A DNA stretch of 64,000 nt from Nitrobacter hamburgensis X14 (GCF_000013885.1 NC_007964.1:3458001-3522000); one strand, 5' to 3'; shown: positions 53,439 to 62,387, numbered from the stretch's first letter. Notes: generated by a model not told the origin, from the sequence alone. Translations and numbers: made by a program.

Positions 53439-54206
53439 TCATCGGGTGAGAACGTTGCCGCTCAGGGTGTCGAACGTGCTGCCACCCTTTTTCGATGTGG
53501 TCGCCTCCGGCATGCCGCCGGCCGAGCCGAGAACTTCGCTCAGGCTCGGGCCGGCCGGAGCGCGCATCTTTGCCTGCTTGGCCACGTCGCAAACCTTCTG
53601 AAGCATGGCTTCCGTCGCCTTGTGGTTGGCGCGCATCTGCTTCCCGACATTGTCGGGAATTCCGCACTTCTGCGAATGCGTGTCGATGAATTTGACCATT
53701 TTGATTTCAGCCTGCGAATATTGTCCGATCAGTTTGCAAGCCTCATCCGGCGGCGCATGACGGGCACCGGCGGCCTGGATCAGCTTGCCGCGCTTTTCCG
53801 CCGCTTCACGCAGGGGCACAAACTCCTTCATGCATTCCTCGCCGCCGGGCGGACCCGCTTGCCGCGGAGGAGGTGCACCAAAGCCGCCGAGCATCGGAGC
53901 CGCGCCACCAGAGGGAAATGCGGCAGGCGCGTCGGCTTTCGCAGAGGTCGTTCCGTTAACGGGGGGAAACGCAGAATCCTGACGCGGCGCGGCCGTGCTT
54001 CGCGCAGACGTACCGTTGACCGACGGAAAGGCCGAATCGTTGGGAGTTCCGACCGATCCCCTTACGGGCGGAAACGCCGGATCATTGACCGTTCCGACCG
54101 CGCCATTGGGCAACGGCGCCGGAAACGGAGTCTGGCCAAGCGCGTCGGTGACGCTGGTGGCGAACACCGCAAGGATCAGTGGAACGATCAGACGTCGGAC
54201 GATCAC
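53439..54206 (-). CDS. Exported proline-rich protein of unknown function
   Basis: The 255-residue product has a signal peptide (RRLIVPLILAVFATSVTDALG) and then a Pro/Gly/Ala-rich region with three or four degenerate repeats of the form DxAFPxVNGT. A C-terminal folded part of about 110 residues has four cysteines (GEECMKEF, EACKLIG, QKCGIPD, KVCDVAKQ) in a helical layout. I recognise it only as conserved in this bacterial group. It lies upstream of ubiA in the same direction, probably without a functional link. Confidence 0.75.
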   Translation of the reverse strand: MIVRRLIVPLILAVFATSVTDALGQTPFPAPLPNGAVGTVNDPAFPPVRGSVGTPNDSAFPSVNGTSARSTAAPRQDSAFPPVNGTTSAKADAPAAFPSGGAAPMLGGFGAPPPRQAGPPGGEECMKEFVPLREAAEKRGKLIQAAGARHAPPDEACKLIGQYSQAEIKMVKFIDTHSQKCGIPDNVGKQMRANHKATEAMLQKVCDVAKQAKMRAPAGPSLSEVLGSAGGMPEATTSKKGGSTFDTLSGNVLTR

Positions 54207-54478
54207 AATATTCCTCCGGCAGGGTCAATGTCCCCGAAGTCTTCGCAACGAACGACTTTCCATGTTTCCGCGTTTTACGATTCCTGCCGGTTTTTAACAA
54301 CCCGACGAATTGGGCAAGAGCGCGGCGCGCATGGCCGCGACGGAGGCCGGCGGCCCCGGACCCCGCACATTTCCCGCGAACAAGCTGGTGTCGTAAGAAA
54401 GTTCAGGGCTGTTTTCCGCGCCGTGGTTTGAGGGCCGGATGGTGTTGGTCTAGAAACGGCTCCCGAAGGATTTCAATC
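54207..54478. promoter_or_regulatory. Divergent region between the proline-rich protein gene and rsmE
   Basis: No gene is supported in these 272 bases. A purine-rich CCTCCGGCAGG region at 54214-54223 is the complement of the ribosome site for the leftward gene. A weak GAAGGA lies nine bases before the rsmE start. Confidence 0.4.
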
Positions 54479-55264
54479 ATGCCCGACACGGACTTTCGCA
54501 GTCCCCGGCTCTATGTCGATGCCCCACTCGAGCCGGGCGGCAAGGTTCCGCTCGACCGCAATCAGGGCAATTATCTCGGCAACGTCCTGCGCCTCGGATC
54601 CGGGGCAAACGTTCTGGTTTTCAACGGCCGCGACGGCGAGTGGCGGGCAGCGATTTCAGGCCGCAAGCGCCCGGAATGCCTCGATATCGTCGCCGCGGCC
54701 AGGGCGCAGGACCGCCTGCCCGACCTGCACTATGTGTTCGCGCCGCTGAAACACGCCCGGCTCGACTACATGGTCCAGAAAGCGGTGGAAATGGGGGTCT
54801 CCGCACTACAGCCGGTCCTGACCCGCTTCACCCAGGTGGCTCGCGTCAACGGCGAACGGATGCGCGCCAACGTCATCGAGGCCGCCGAGCAATGCGGCAT
54901 CCTTAGCCTCGCAGCAGTCGAGGAGCCGGTGACCCTGGACCGCTGGCTCGGCCGGCGCGCTCCCGAACGCCTGCTGGTGTTGTGCGACGAGGCCGCCCTG
55001 GTGACAAATCCGGCGGCGGCGCTGGAGCCCATGCGCGGCGCCGCGCACGGCATCGACGTTCTGGTCGGCCCCGAAGGCGGCTTTGCCGAAGACGAGCGGG
55101 CCAATCTGCTCAACCAGCCCAATACGCTGCGGCTGTCGCTGGGGCCACGGATCCTGCGCGCCGATACCGCCGCGGTCGCTGCCATTGCCCTTGTCCAGAC
55201 CGTGCTGGGCGACTGGACCGCGGCCGAACAACGCACGCAGGTTGAGATTTCGGCAACTCGTTAA
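54479..55264 (+). CDS. rsmE: 16S rRNA (uracil(1498)-N3)-methyltransferase
   Basis: RsmE methylates U1498 of 16S rRNA. It is a SPOUT enzyme with an N-terminal PUA-like part (RLYVDAPLEPGGKVPLDRNQ) and knot-fold motifs KHARLDYMVQKAVEMG, VLVGPEGGFAEDE and LSLGPRILRADTAA. It has 261 residues from the ATG at 54479. hisZ begins about 85 bases later in the same direction. Confidence 0.95.
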   Translation: MPDTDFRSPRLYVDAPLEPGGKVPLDRNQGNYLGNVLRLGSGANVLVFNGRDGEWRAAISGRKRPECLDIVAAARAQDRLPDLHYVFAPLKHARLDYMVQKAVEMGVSALQPVLTRFTQVARVNGERMRANVIEAAEQCGILSLAAVEEPVTLDRWLGRRAPERLLVLCDEAALVTNPAAALEPMRGAAHGIDVLVGPEGGFAEDERANLLNQPNTLRLSLGPRILRADTAAVAAIALVQTVLGDWTAAEQRTQVEISATR

Positions 55265-55348
55265 GCCATGCCCCCGATCGTGGTCGAAACTATCGAACGG
55301 CCATGCTAAGGGCTTGCCCTGAAACCGAATGAAAACGCCTTGGAATCC

Positions 55349-56536
55349 ATGGACTTCGATATGAGCCGTAGCGCGGAAAATCCTGCAACCCGATCGCCCT
55401 CCTGGGCGGACGGACTGCTGTCGTCGTTCGCCCAGGCCGGCTACGTCAAGGCTGAGCCCGCGATCCTTCAACCGGCCGAGCCGTTTCTGGACCTGTCCGG
55501 CGAGGACATCCGCAAGAGCCTTTACCTGACCTCGGACGCGGGCAGCGAGGAGCTCTGCCTGCGTCCCGACCTGACCATCCCGGTGGCGCGGGACTATCTT
55601 GCCTCCGGCAAAGCCGGCCAGCCGGCCGGATTCTGCTATCTCGGGCCTGTGTTCCGCTATCGCGGCGGCCGATCGAGCGAATTCCTCCAGGCCGGCATCG
55701 AATCGTTTGGCCGGCAGGATCGCGCCGCCGCCGACGCCGAGATGCTCGCGCTCGGCCTTGAAGCCGCTGCGGCTTTCGGCATCACCGATGTGGATATCCG
55801 CACCGGCGACGTCGCGCTGTTCACCGCGCTGATCGATGCGCTCGAGCTTTATCCGGTGTGGCGGCGCCGGCTGATCAAGGGTTTCAACCGCAAGTCCAGT
55901 CTTGCGCAGGATATCGAGCGGCTGACGCTCGCGACCGGGCCCGGGCACAACGAATACGAAGGCGTGCTTGCGGCGCTCGCGGGTTCGGATCGCAAGGCCG
56001 CGCTGGCACTGGTGACGGACATGATGTCGATCGCGGGCGCGACCAATGTCGGCGGCCGCACCCTGGCCGAGATCGCCGACCGCTTTCTCGAACAATCCAC
56101 GCTGAAGAGCGGCGCGCTGCCGCGCGACGCGCTGACCATCATCAAGCGGTTTCTCGCGATAGCGGGCGATCCCGACGAGGCGCTCGGCGAGCTGCGCGCG
56201 CTGGCTTCCGACGCTGGTCTCGATATCCACACCGCGATCGATCAGGTCGAAAGCCGTATTGGCTTCATGGCGGCGCGCGGCATCGAAACCGGCAGCATCG
56301 GCTTCGCGACGTCGTTCGGCCGCGGCGTCGACTACTACACGGGCTTTGAATTCGAGTTGCAGCGCAAGGGCAACGGCGACGAGCCGCTGGTTGCCGGCGG
56401 TCGCTACGATGGCCTGATGACGCAACTGGGTGCAGCCGCGCCGATCCCGGCGGTCGGCTTCTCGATCTGGATCGAGGCCTTGACACGGTTCGCGGGTGAA
56501 GCCTCCGCGAGCCGAACCGGCAGGAGCGCGTCATGA
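55349..56536 (+). CDS. hisZ: ATP phosphoribosyltransferase regulatory subunit
   Basis: HisZ is a histidyl-tRNA-synthetase-like protein that regulates HisG. It has 395 residues. It keeps class II synthetase-like segments (LRPDLTIPVARDYL, FCYLGPVFRYRGG, SFGRGVDYYTGFEFELQ) but not the full catalytic set. The start is ATG at 55349 or 55361; a TTG at 55340 is less likely. It overlaps hisG by four bases (ATGA), so the two are made together. Confidence 0.93.
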   Translation: MDFDMSRSAENPATRSPSWADGLLSSFAQAGYVKAEPAILQPAEPFLDLSGEDIRKSLYLTSDAGSEELCLRPDLTIPVARDYLASGKAGQPAGFCYLGPVFRYRGGRSSEFLQAGIESFGRQDRAAADAEMLALGLEAAAAFGITDVDIRTGDVALFTALIDALELYPVWRRRLIKGFNRKSSLAQDIERLTLATGPGHNEYEGVLAALAGSDRKAALALVTDMMSIAGATNVGGRTLAEIADRFLEQSTLKSGALPRDALTIIKRFLAIAGDPDEALGELRALASDAGLDIHTAIDQVESRIGFMAARGIETGSIGFATSFGRGVDYYTGFEFELQRKGNGDEPLVAGGRYDGLMTQLGAAAPIPAVGFSIWIEALTRFAGEASASRTGRSAS

Positions 56537-57510
56537 CCGCCCCTCTCGTTCTGGCCGTGCCGTCGAAGGGCCGTTTGCAGGAAAACGCCGAGGCCTTTTT
56601 CGCCCGCGCCGGGTTGACGCTGGCGAAGCCGCGCGGCGTCCGCGACTATCGCGGCACCATCGCCGAACTCGACAACGTCGAGATCGCTTATCTCTCGGCG
56701 AGCGAGATCGCCTCCCAGCTCGCGCGCGGCATGGTGCATCTCGGCGTCACCGGCGAAGACTTGATCCGCGAAAGCATCGTCGACGCCGACAAGCGCGTGG
56801 CGCTGATCGACGGGCTGGGTTTCGGCAGCGCCAACGTGGTGGTCGCGGTGCCGCAATCCTGGATCGACGTGCGCACCATGGCCGACCTCGACGACGTGAC
56901 CATCGGGTTTCGCGCGCAGCACAACCGGCGGATGCGGGTCGCAACCAAATACATCAACCTCACCCGCGTCTTCTTCGCGTCGCACGGCGTGGTCGATTAC
57001 CGCATCGTCGAGAGCGCGGGCGCCACCGAGGGCGCGCCCGCGGTCGGCACCGCCGAGATGATCGTCGATATCACCACGACCGGGGCAACGCTCGCCGCCA
57101 ACGGCCTCAAGGTACTTGACGACGGCGTCATCCTGCGCAGCCAGGCCAACCTGGTCGCGTCGCGCGACGCGGACTGGTCGAACGGCGCGCGCGAAACGGC
57201 GCGGATCATTCTCGACCACATCGCCGCGCGCGCCCGTGCCAACCAATACCGCGAGGTGCGGACCCGCTTCACAGGCTGCGATACGACGCTGCTCGCTGAA
57301 GCACACGATCGCTTCGGCGTGGTCTCGCCGTTCGGTGGGCCGACCTCCTCAGGCATGGTCACGCTGCACTGCCCGCCGGACCGGCTTTATGCGCTCGGCA
57401 GTTTTCTGCGCCAGCACGGTGCGGAAACGGTGTCGATCGCCTCGCTGGACTATGTGTTCGATCGCGAGAACCCGCTATTCGTGAGGCTGGAAGCGTTTCT
57501 GCGGCCGTAG
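56533..57510 (+). CDS. hisG: ATP phosphoribosyltransferase catalytic subunit (long form)
   Basis: HisG starts histidine synthesis by joining ATP and PRPP. The domain opens LVLAVPSKGRLQENAEAFF. The PRPP-binding region is VGTAEMIVDITTTGATLAANGL. It has 325 residues, while HisG proteins that need HisZ are usually close to 210. The extra C-terminal part (residues about 230-325) looks like a folded domain. See findings. It follows hisZ with a four-base overlap. Confidence 0.94.
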   Translation: MTAPLVLAVPSKGRLQENAEAFFARAGLTLAKPRGVRDYRGTIAELDNVEIAYLSASEIASQLARGMVHLGVTGEDLIRESIVDADKRVALIDGLGFGSANVVVAVPQSWIDVRTMADLDDVTIGFRAQHNRRMRVATKYINLTRVFFASHGVVDYRIVESAGATEGAPAVGTAEMIVDITTTGATLAANGLKVLDDGVILRSQANLVASRDADWSNGARETARIILDHIAARARANQYREVRTRFTGCDTTLLAEAHDRFGVVSPFGGPTSSGMVTLHCPPDRLYALGSFLRQHGAETVSIASLDYVFDRENPLFVRLEAFLRP

Positions 57511-57583
57511 AACGGCGCTGGCCGCCCGTTGAAGCGCACGGCCGCACCCACTACCTACGGCACAGAACCGCCGGAATCGACCG

Positions 57584-58630
57584 ATGACGCCAACTGCCAG
57601 CCTTCCAGGTCTGCCCGCGGACGCGGCCGCCGCGGCTGCGCAGGGTCTGTCGATCGTGGTTCCCGTCTACAATGAGGCCGCCGGGCTCCAGCAGTTGCAC
57701 GAACGCCTCGGCGCGCTTGCGGCAAAGCTGAGGCAGCGCTTCGGCCTCGCCTGCGAGGTCGTCTACGTCGACGACGGCTCGACCGACGGCACGCTGGGCC
57801 TGGCCCGCGCGCTCCCCGCCGCCGCGATCGACGTGCAGGTGGTGTCGCTGTCGCGCAACTTCGGCAAGGAAGCCGCCCTGATGGCGGGCCTGGATCACGC
57901 GCGGCGCGGCGCGCTGCTGTTCATGGACGGCGACGGCCAGCATTCGCCCGACCTCGTCGAGCGGCTGGTGGATCACTGGATCAACGGCGGCTACGACGTC
58001 ATCTACACAGCGAAAGCGCATCGGACGAACGAGTCGGTGCTGCGGCGGATCGGCGTGCACAGCTTCTACGCGATCATCAACTGGGGCGCGCGCCAGCGAA
58101 TTCCCGAAGACGCCGGCGACTTCCGCCTGTTGTCGCCCCGCGCAGCCGCCGCGCTGCGCCAGTTGCCCGAGCGCAACCGCTTCTTCAAGGGCCTCGCGAG
58201 CTGGATCGGCTTCCGGCAGATTCGCGTCGACTACGAACCCGACGTTCGCGCCCACGGCATGACCACGTTCAATACCGCGCGGCTGCTCGGTCTGTCGATC
58301 GAGGGGCTGACGTCGTTTTCGGTGGCGCCGCTGCGGCTGGCCAGCCTGCTCGGGTTGCTGCTGGCGCTTGCCGCCTTCCTGTTCGGATTGTCGATCCTGT
58401 GGGAAACCTGGGTCGATGGTGAGTCGGTACCCGGCTATCCGTCGCTGGTGGTCGGCCTGATGACGCTGGGCGGCGTGCAACTCCTGATGATCGGCATCGT
58501 CGGCGAATACATCGGCAAGATTCTCTCCGAACTGAAGGCGCGACCGATCTACTTCGTCGCCGAGCACAGCGTGAAGCAGGCCGAGGACGAACCGTCCGCC
58601 GGCGACCCGCACCGGACCGCCGCCGAATGA
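57584..58630 (+). CDS. GT2 glycosyltransferase, polyprenyl-phosphate sugar transferase type
   Basis: This 348-residue enzyme has an N-terminal GT-A domain (SIVVPVYNEAAGLQQLHERL, VVYVDDGSTDGTL, FMDGDGQHSPDLVERL) and two C-terminal transmembrane helices (LRLASLLGLLLALAAFLFGLSILW and GLMTLGGVQLLMIGIVGEYIGKI). The layout is that of ArnC/GtrB-like enzymes that load a sugar on polyprenyl phosphate. Its donor sugar is unknown. It overlaps the deacetylase gene that follows by four bases, so the two products probably act on one lipid-linked sugar. Confidence 0.9.
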   Translation: MTPTASLPGLPADAAAAAAQGLSIVVPVYNEAAGLQQLHERLGALAAKLRQRFGLACEVVYVDDGSTDGTLGLARALPAAAIDVQVVSLSRNFGKEAALMAGLDHARRGALLFMDGDGQHSPDLVERLVDHWINGGYDVIYTAKAHRTNESVLRRIGVHSFYAIINWGARQRIPEDAGDFRLLSPRAAAALRQLPERNRFFKGLASWIGFRQIRVDYEPDVRAHGMTTFNTARLLGLSIEGLTSFSVAPLRLASLLGLLLALAAFLFGLSILWETWVDGESVPGYPSLVVGLMTLGGVQLLMIGIVGEYIGKILSELKARPIYFVAEHSVKQAEDEPSAGDPHRTAAE

Positions 58631-59469
58631 GCGGCGATAAACCGTTACGCCGGATTCGGCTGTGCGCTGACGACTACGGCATCAGCCCCGGCGTCAACCG
58701 CGCGATCCGCGATCTGATCGAGCGGGAGCGCATCAATGCGACCTCGGTGATGGTGGTCGGCCCCGCCGCCGGACGCCATGACGTCGAGGCGCTGGAGGCC
58801 GCAGTCGCGCGCAATCCGCATTGCGTCATCGGCCTGCACGCCACTCTTACCGCGCCGTTTCAGCCGCTCACCATGCACTACCGGCCACGCGATGGCGGAC
58901 TGTTTCCGCCGCTTTCGAAGATGCTGCGCGCGAGCCTGTTGTGCCGGTTCGAGCCCGAGATGATTCTCGACGAAGTGACGGCGCAGATCGCGGCATTTAC
59001 CGAACGGTTCGGCCGCGCGCCCGATTATGTCGACGGCCATCAGCACGTGCAGATCTTCCCGCAGGTACGCGGCGCCTTTCTGTCGGCGGTCGGAAACGCC
59101 GCGCCCGGCGCATGGGTGCGCCAGTGCGGTCGTCGCCAACCGCTGGCGCGGCGGCTCGGCACGCCGAAGGCGCTGCTTCTGGATATTCTGAGCGCCGGGT
59201 TTCGTCGCCATGCGGCGCGTGCCGGCATCCGCTTCAATCCGGCATTCGCCGGCGCCTATGATTTCACGAAGTCCGACTTCGCCGCGCTGATGCAGACGTT
59301 TCTGGACGGTTCGCCGGACGGCGGCCTGATCATGTGCCATCCCGGCTTTGTCGACGACACCCTGATCGCGCTCGATCCGCTCACCGACCAGCGCGAGCGG
59401 GAATACGCATTCCTCTCAGGGGACGGTTTTCGGGACATGCTGGCGGCGAATCGGGTGACGCTGGGCTGA
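58627..59469 (+). CDS. YdjC/HpnK-family carbohydrate deacetylase
   Basis: This 280-residue protein belongs to the YdjC family, which removes acetyl groups from amino sugars or acts as the hopanoid-associated HpnK. CADDYGISPGVNRAI carries the metal-binding Asp, and YVDGHQHVQIFPQV has the histidines. MCHPGFVDD completes the site. No hpn genes are adjacent, so I do not call it HpnK. It is coupled to the glycosyltransferase gene by the ATGA overlap. Confidence 0.87.
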   Translation: MSGDKPLRRIRLCADDYGISPGVNRAIRDLIERERINATSVMVVGPAAGRHDVEALEAAVARNPHCVIGLHATLTAPFQPLTMHYRPRDGGLFPPLSKMLRASLLCRFEPEMILDEVTAQIAAFTERFGRAPDYVDGHQHVQIFPQVRGAFLSAVGNAAPGAWVRQCGRRQPLARRLGTPKALLLDILSAGFRRHAARAGIRFNPAFAGAYDFTKSDFAALMQTFLDGSPDGGLIMCHPGFVDDTLIALDPLTDQREREYAFLSGDGFRDMLAANRVTLG

Positions 59470-59585
59470 GCCGCCAAAAAGCCAGCCTTCCTCCCGCCGC
59501 CGTGTGAAAAAATTTTAATCCGGCCGGCACTACTTGCGACACAAAACGCGCCTACATCCCATCCGCCATCTTTTGGGAGAGCGCC

Positions 59586-60416
59586 ATGACGCCGCAAGAA
59601 CGCCAGTTGGTTGACGACCTCTTCACCCGCCTCGCCGGCGTCGAAAACGCGCCGCGCGATCCTGCCGCCGCCGCCGTTATTGCCGACGGCCTGCGGCGTG
59701 CGCCCAACGCGCTTTACACGCTGGTCCAGACGGTTCTGGTGCAGGACGAAGCGCTGAAGCGCGCCCACGACCGCATTCAGGAACTGGAGAGCGGCGGAGC
59801 CACCGATCGGGCCGCCTCAGGCGGATTCCTCGACCAGATGCGCGACACCCTGTTCGGCAAGCCGCCGCAGCGCGGCTCGGTCCCGAACGTTCAACCTCCC
59901 CCGATGCCGTCGAGCCGGCCGGCCTGGAACACCGGCCAGGTGCTGCAGCAGGCCGAACAGCCCGGACGCTACAATCAGGGAGCTTACGAACAGAGACCTG
60001 CCGGTCAGCCACCTGCCGGTCAGCCCACCGGCATGCCGCAAGCGGGCGGCGGCTCGTTTCTCGGAACCGCGGCGGCCGCAGCCGCAGGCGCCGTGGGCGG
60101 CGGCCTGCTTCTGAGCAGCATCCGCTCCATGATGGGCGGCGAAGCTCATGCCAGCAGCTTAGGCGGCTCGGGCGGCCTCGGCGGCTCAGGCAGCAGCCCA
60201 TGGGGCGGCGCCGGCGATCAGTCCGGCAGCAGTCTGGCGCGCGACGCCGGTGTGAAGGATGTCGGATCGCAACCCGGCAACACGCCGCAAACCAGTCCGT
60301 TCGATCAGACCCAGGCGGATGCCGATCAGGACCAGGACCAGGATCAGGACGACGACGATAACGACGAGATGGATATGGACTCCGACGACTTCGACGACGG
60401 CGGCGGCGATTACTGA
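59586..60416 (+). CDS. DUF2076 family protein with an acidic tail
   Basis: The 276-residue product begins MTPQERQLVDDLFTRLAGVE and has the DUF2076 pattern. The centre contains QPP and QPAGQP repeats and a Gly/Ala-rich helical stretch (GTAAAAAAGAVGGGLLLSSI) that could insert in a membrane or be a linker. The C-terminal 35 residues are almost all Asp with Gln, Asn and Met. Function is unknown. GGGAG precedes the ATG, and a strong terminator follows. Confidence 0.88.
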   Translation: MTPQERQLVDDLFTRLAGVENAPRDPAAAAVIADGLRRAPNALYTLVQTVLVQDEALKRAHDRIQELESGGATDRAASGGFLDQMRDTLFGKPPQRGSVPNVQPPPMPSSRPAWNTGQVLQQAEQPGRYNQGAYEQRPAGQPPAGQPTGMPQAGGGSFLGTAAAAAAGAVGGGLLLSSIRSMMGGEAHASSLGGSGGLGGSGSSPWGGAGDQSGSSLARDAGVKDVGSQPGNTPQTSPFDQTQADADQDQDQDQDDDDNDEMDMDSDDFDDGGGDY

Positions 60417-60437
60417 CCCCTCCGATTCGCAGCAGCA

Positions 60438-60464
60438 AAACGGCCGCCGATGGGGCGGCCGTTT
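60438..60464. terminator. Bidirectional terminator between DUF2076 and L,D-transpeptidase genes
   Basis: AAACGGCCGCC at 60438-60448 pairs perfectly with GGCGGCCGTTT at 60454-60464, with a five-base loop. It lies between convergent genes. The flanking A and T runs allow termination from either direction. Confidence 0.88.
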
Positions 60465-60507
60465 CCGTCTCAGTCGATGTCCTGTTCGTCTCAGACGATG
60501 TGCTGCG

Positions 60508-61287
60508 TCAGATCACGACCACTCTGGCGCCGACGTGAACCCGGCCATAAAGATCGATCACATCCTGGTTGCGCATCCGGATGCAGCCGGACGACACGTT
60601 GGTGCCGATCGTCCATGGCTCGTTGGAGCCGTGGATGCGGTAGAGCGATGAGCCGAGATACATGGCGCGGGCGCCGAGCGGATTCTGCGGCCCGCCTTCC
60701 ATGTGGCGCGGCAGATCGGGACGGCGTTTCAGCATTTCGGCGGGCGGCGTCCAGCCCGGCCATTCCTTCTTGGCCGTGACCGTCTTGACGCCGGCCCACA
60801 GGAAGCCCGGCTTGCCGACGCCGACCCCGTAGCGCAGTGCCTTGCCGTCGCCCTGCACGAGATAGAGAAACTTGCTCGACGTATCGATGACGATGGTGCC
60901 GGCGGTTTCCTTGCCGTGATAATCGACGAGCTGCTTCTCGAACTTCGGATCGAACGCGGGATGCGCGGCCTCGCTTGCATCCTGCTCAGGCATGATCTGC
61001 TGCGGCTGCGGCGCATAGAGCGGACGCGGATCGTAGGGCTGCTGCTGGTAACGCGATCCCTGCGGCTGGTCGTCGCCGAACAGGAACTCGATGAATCCGC
61101 CGCCCATGTTGGGCCGCTCCGCGTAAGCCAAGCGTTGCTCGGCCGGCTGCGACGCGGACTGCTCGGCGTAAACGACGGTCGGCTCGGTGAAGAACCTGGC
61201 TTGCGGTTCTCTCGCTAAGGCTTGCTGAACGCCAAAGCCAGCAAGCGACGCGCCCGCGAGGAGCGCGAGGGATATGTTTTTGAACAT
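60508..61287 (-). CDS. L,D-transpeptidase (YkuD family)
   Basis: This periplasmic enzyme links peptidoglycan stems or attaches proteins to them. It has 259 residues and a signal peptide (MFKNISLALLAGASLAGFG, to QALA). The YkuD domain occupies the C-terminal half with the His in YRIHGSNEP and nucleophile Cys235 in SSGCIRM. The linker is rich in Gln and Pro (QQPYDPRPLYAPQPQQ). Rhizobiales use L,D-crosslinks widely for polar growth; a link to that is inference. Confidence 0.93.
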   Translation of the reverse strand: MFKNISLALLAGASLAGFGVQQALAREPQARFFTEPTVVYAEQSASQPAEQRLAYAERPNMGGGFIEFLFGDDQPQGSRYQQQPYDPRPLYAPQPQQIMPEQDASEAAHPAFDPKFEKQLVDYHGKETAGTIVIDTSSKFLYLVQGDGKALRYGVGVGKPGFLWAGVKTVTAKKEWPGWTPPAEMLKRRPDLPRHMEGGPQNPLGARAMYLGSSLYRIHGSNEPWTIGTNVSSGCIRMRNQDVIDLYGRVHVGARVVVI

Positions 61288-61604
61288 CGACGTACTCTGT
61301 ACTGTTTCGCCGTGGATGGTTCGCAGTCAGTGCGCCCGATGGCGCATCCTCACACAAGCGAATTAGAATCAAAATCGCATCGGTTTGGTAAACAGGACCG
61401 ACGTTTCGATTCACCACGCCGTCAATGCGACCCGGTTCCTTCACCTAGCGTTTATTTTCGATGAACGGACACCGACCATGGTTAATCGCCGGTGCGCGCG
61501 GAAAATTCGTGACGCGCGGTTCCCGGCGTGAACCCGGTGTTAAAACACGACGGTATAAAACGCATGATATAACGTATTGAATTAAGTCAAAGCTGGGGAG
61601 TCTG
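61288..61604. promoter_or_regulatory. Divergent control region between L,D-transpeptidase and cheZ genes
   Basis: No gene is supported in these 317 bases. GTACTCTGTAC near 61294 is a small palindrome next to the transpeptidase start. The 61540-61600 part is AT-rich (GTTAAAACACGACGGTATAAAACGC) and may hold the cheZ promoter. GGGGAG lies seven bases before the cheZ ATG. Confidence 0.45.
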
Positions 61605-62387
61605 ATGCCTGTTCAACGCAAACGCTTCCGCGTCGAGGAAATCCTGGGCGGCGGCACGCCGGATATCGCAATCGCCGTCGACGACGCGCCCATGCCGGTG
61701 CATCGCGAGATCATGGCGGAGTTGCGCGCGATCCGCCAACAGATGGGAGCCCCGCACCGCAATGGTGCGGCCGAGTCGGTCGCGGCCGACGGCGGGACCG
61801 CCAGCCGCGAGGTCGCCGAAGCGCAGGCGTTGCTGCAGACCTACCGCGCACAGATCGAACAATGCGAAAAGCTCAAGACCGAACTCGATCTGATCCACGA
61901 CGCCATCAACCGCACCAAGCAGGAAATCGCGGTTCTGCATGGCAAGAGTTTCAGCGGCGACGAGATGGCGAAGGTTACCGACGAGCTTGGCGCCGTGGTG
62001 GGAGGCACCGAGCAGGCGACGCAACAGATTCTGGCGGCGACCGAGGCGATCGATCAGTCGGCCGGCGCCCTGTCCAAGGCGGCGTCGCCGGAGCAGACAC
62101 GGTTGCTGAGCGAGGAAATTCAGGAACGCGTGATCTCGATTTTCGAGGCCTGCAATTTCCAGGATCTCACCGGCCAGCGCATCGCCAAGGTGATGAGTAC
62201 GATGAAGTTCATCGAGCATCACATCAACGTCATGATGGACATCTGGGGCGGCGTCGACGCCATCCGGGCCCACGCTCCGCCGATCGTCGACGATCGCGTG
62301 GGCGATGCCAGGCTGCTGAATGGCCCGAAGCTCGACGGCGACGAGGGCCACGCTTCCCAGGACGATATCGACGCGTTGTTCGGCTAG
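61605..62387 (+). CDS. cheZ: CheZ-like chemotaxis phosphatase
   Basis: CheZ removes phosphate from CheY. The 260-residue product has a long helical region (residues about 75-215) and the catalytic helix segment ACNFQDLTGQRIAKVMSTMKF with the conserved Asp and Gln. The C-terminal peptide ASQDDIDALFG resembles the CheY-docking tail of E. coli CheZ and, more strikingly, the FliM N-terminal SQAEIDALL motif. No che operon is adjacent. The partner may be the CheY-like protein at 25621-26016, which is speculation. Confidence 0.87.
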   Translation: MPVQRKRFRVEEILGGGTPDIAIAVDDAPMPVHREIMAELRAIRQQMGAPHRNGAAESVAADGGTASREVAEAQALLQTYRAQIEQCEKLKTELDLIHDAINRTKQEIAVLHGKSFSGDEMAKVTDELGAVVGGTEQATQQILAATEAIDQSAGALSKAASPEQTRLLSEEIQERVISIFEACNFQDLTGQRIAKVMSTMKFIEHHINVMMDIWGGVDAIRAHAPPIVDDRVGDARLLNGPKLDGDEGHASQDDIDALFG

